A stretch of DNA of 64,000 nt from assembly GCA_039925965.1 (NCBI GenBank), contig JBDSXW010000017.1, positions 1-64,000 of the forward strand, given 5' to 3'. Made by a program: the position numbers and the translations under genes. The notes beneath the pieces were generated by a model. It was not told the origin of the DNA, searched no databases, and was given only the letters and a program-made list of their open reading frames with translations. The DNA is from JAZKFT01 sp039925965 (lineage in GTDB: Bacteria > Bacteroidota > Bacteroidia > Chitinophagales > Chitinophagaceae). Shown piece after piece: positions 62,777 to 64,000 of the stretch. The first letter of the stretch is position 1. Each line of letters opens with the position of its first letter.

Positions 62777-63712
62777 TTATTCAACCAGATTATCATAGGC
62801 CCTTTTGCCAAAATAGAAATAACCCTTCGAATCTTCTTTGGTACCGCATAATACCGAATGAATAAAACCATTGCGCTCTACTTGTACTGTATGATATATT
62901 TTACGCTCCGGGTTAGTTTTAAAAAAGAAATGGATGCGCCGGTTTTTGCTTTTGTAAATAATCAGGCTGTCATCCTGCAGCTTAATGAAGGGAAATTCGC
63001 CGGATAGATCTTTCATCATCAGTTTGCTACGATACCAGGTGCCTCCGGTAGCACTTACAAATGGTTTACCGTCGAGCAAAGCCACGCTATCATTATAGGC
63101 GAACACATTCAGGCTGGCATCTTTCCGATGCAGCCATTCTGCTAGTTTTGGCAAATACGATGAATCGTACCCGTAGTCACTGTCGAGGAAACTGATACGT
63201 TTTATAAATGCCGGAATGGTATTCACGCTTTGCAGGTAGCCAAATATAAAACTGCCTCCACCGCTGTGCCCGTTGAGATGTAATGACTTTTTAGAAGACG
63301 GAATAATAGAAAAAATGGTGTCGACAATAAATGGAATCCGGCTGGTGTAATCTGGATGTACTTTTTTAAACTGGGGCCAGCTTTTGTACTTGTTTTCAAG
63401 ATAAGCGACTACAATATTTTGCTTTTGCAGAGCATTTCGCACAAATGCAGTTTGTGCTTTGATATGCTGGATATCGAAATGCCAGTCATCGCCCGGCAAT
63501 AACTTTTTACCCATGGTTTGGGCAGTGGTATTGCCGTTTGGCAGTGCATAAATGATCAGCGTCGTTGGTAAGTGTTGGTCAATCCGGGGTAGGTCAATCG
63601 TTACGCTAACGTCATCGCCAATGGGAAATGAATACAGGGCATCTTTTTGCCAGGCAAATACAGGCAGCGTGATAATCGTTAATAGCAATAAAAAAGAATA
63701 ACGAAATCCCAT
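62777..63712 (-). CDS. Exported alpha/beta hydrolase-like protein
   Basis: This 311-aa protein has a signal peptide (about 1-20, ending V-F-A-W). The fold is suggested by strand L-I-I-Y-A-L-P-N-G-N near 55 and the nucleophile elbow G-H-S-G-G-G near 150, where Ser would be catalytic. Charged residues for a triad are plausible in L-D-S-D-Y-G-Y-D near 178 and a late His (F-I-H-S-V near 288), but the pairing is inferred. The substrate is unknown; esterase or peptidase are both possible. Confidence 0.75.
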   Translation of the reverse strand: MGFRYSFLLLLTIITLPVFAWQKDALYSFPIGDDVSVTIDLPRIDQHLPTTLIIYALPNGNTTAQTMGKKLLPGDDWHFDIQHIKAQTAFVRNALQKQNIVVAYLENKYKSWPQFKKVHPDYTSRIPFIVDTIFSIIPSSKKSLHLNGHSGGGSFIFGYLQSVNTIPAFIKRISFLDSDYGYDSSYLPKLAEWLHRKDASLNVFAYNDSVALLDGKPFVSATGGTWYRSKLMMKDLSGEFPFIKLQDDSLIIYKSKNRRIHFFFKTNPERKIYHTVQVERNGFIHSVLCGTKEDSKGYFYFGKRAYDNLVE

Positions 63713-63815
63713 ACCAATGCTTTCAATAAAAGTAGGCTATTGCAATTTTATATAGCCAGCCCTTGTTTCTCCTGATTCATTTTTTTTCAGAATCCTCAAA
63801 ACATGACTCTATGCA

Positions 63816-64000
63816 TTATTGAGGCAGCAGGTTGATGCATGCCTGCAAGCTATTCTTCCATGGTTGTAGCGGAATCTGGAAGGTCGCAACGAATTTACTT
63901 TTGTCCATCAGCGAATACATAGGCCGCTTAGCCGGAGTAGGATATGCCGAAGTTGGAATCGGGTTCACCGCACAGCTGCTGCCGATCTCCTCTTTTATTG
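63816..64000 (-). CDS. rfbD: dTDP-4-dehydrorhamnose reductase, C-terminal end (partial)
   Basis: The last 61 codons of a minus-strand gene run to the window edge and end in TAA (63816-63818). They contain P-I-P-T-S-A-Y-P-T-P-A-K-R-P-M-Y-S-L-M-D-K-S-K-F split by family spacing, then P-L-Q-P-W-K-N-S-L. This is the usual C-terminus of RfbD/RmlD, which makes dTDP-L-rhamnose for surface polysaccharide. The upstream 5' part lies outside the window, so the gene context is unknown. Confidence 0.85.
   Translation of the reverse strand, partial: IKEEIGSSCAVNPIPTSAYPTPAKRPMYSLMDKSKFVATFQIPLQPWKNSLQACINLLPQ

Overview
The window reads as a chromosomal segment of a Bacteroidota bacterium, most likely Chitinophagaceae-like. 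Supporting signs are BshC (bacillithiol synthesis), many Sec-exported or lipobox-bearing proteins, DUF6089- and PorT-type outer-membrane barrels, a large secreted protein with a type IX-secretion-like C-terminus, and several TAnnTTTG -7 promoter elements. Most ribosome-binding sites are weak. Genus placement is inference from family content only.

Left part (1-13.6 kb): a broken HipA-like fragment, tRNA-Pro(GGG), an outer-membrane protein and methionine aminopeptidase. A small, partly decayed galactoside-degradation cluster follows: a GH43 remnant with two in-frame stops, an intact GH35 beta-galactosidase, and a GH2 beta-galactosidase split by a one-base frameshift. Next come an Fn3 protein, a 17-copy 21-bp minisatellite, a secreted protein with a Lys/Pro-rich linker, a CorA transporter and a small exported protein.

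Middle (13.7-36.7 kb): rimO, bshC, a GH20 hexosaminidase and an 1146-aa surface protein. On the minus strand lies a tripartite RND efflux set (adaptor, pump, TolC), followed by a VapC-like toxin/antitoxin pair that overlaps purE, which overlaps an unknown gene. Then come a coiled-coil membrane protein, holA, ribF, purM, and a group II intron whose reverse-transcriptase core is deleted. Tandem 7-bp repeats of several different sequences sit around the efflux genes and purM, and one lies inside the TolC signal-peptide codons.

Right part (36.7-64 kb): two adjacent unknown lipoproteins, a lipoprotein thioredoxin plus metallo-beta-lactamase-fold pair, a DKNYY lipoprotein with a frameshifted partial copy, a VOC protein, an ABC ATPase without a visible permease, smc, a degenerate DUF486 gene, two BNR/VPS10-type propeller proteins, a MORN-like protein, two barrels, a CBM48-like/HhH protein, an MFS transporter, an OmpA lipoprotein, gyrA with a downstream secreted helical protein, an alpha/beta hydrolase, and the 3' end of a dTDP-4-dehydrorhamnose reductase gene cut by the window edge.

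No CRISPR array, phage block, rRNA or intact insertion sequence was seen. The main oddities are the heptanucleotide repeats, the 21-bp array, the deleted intron and several decaying genes. I found no clear new multi-gene defence or metabolic system.
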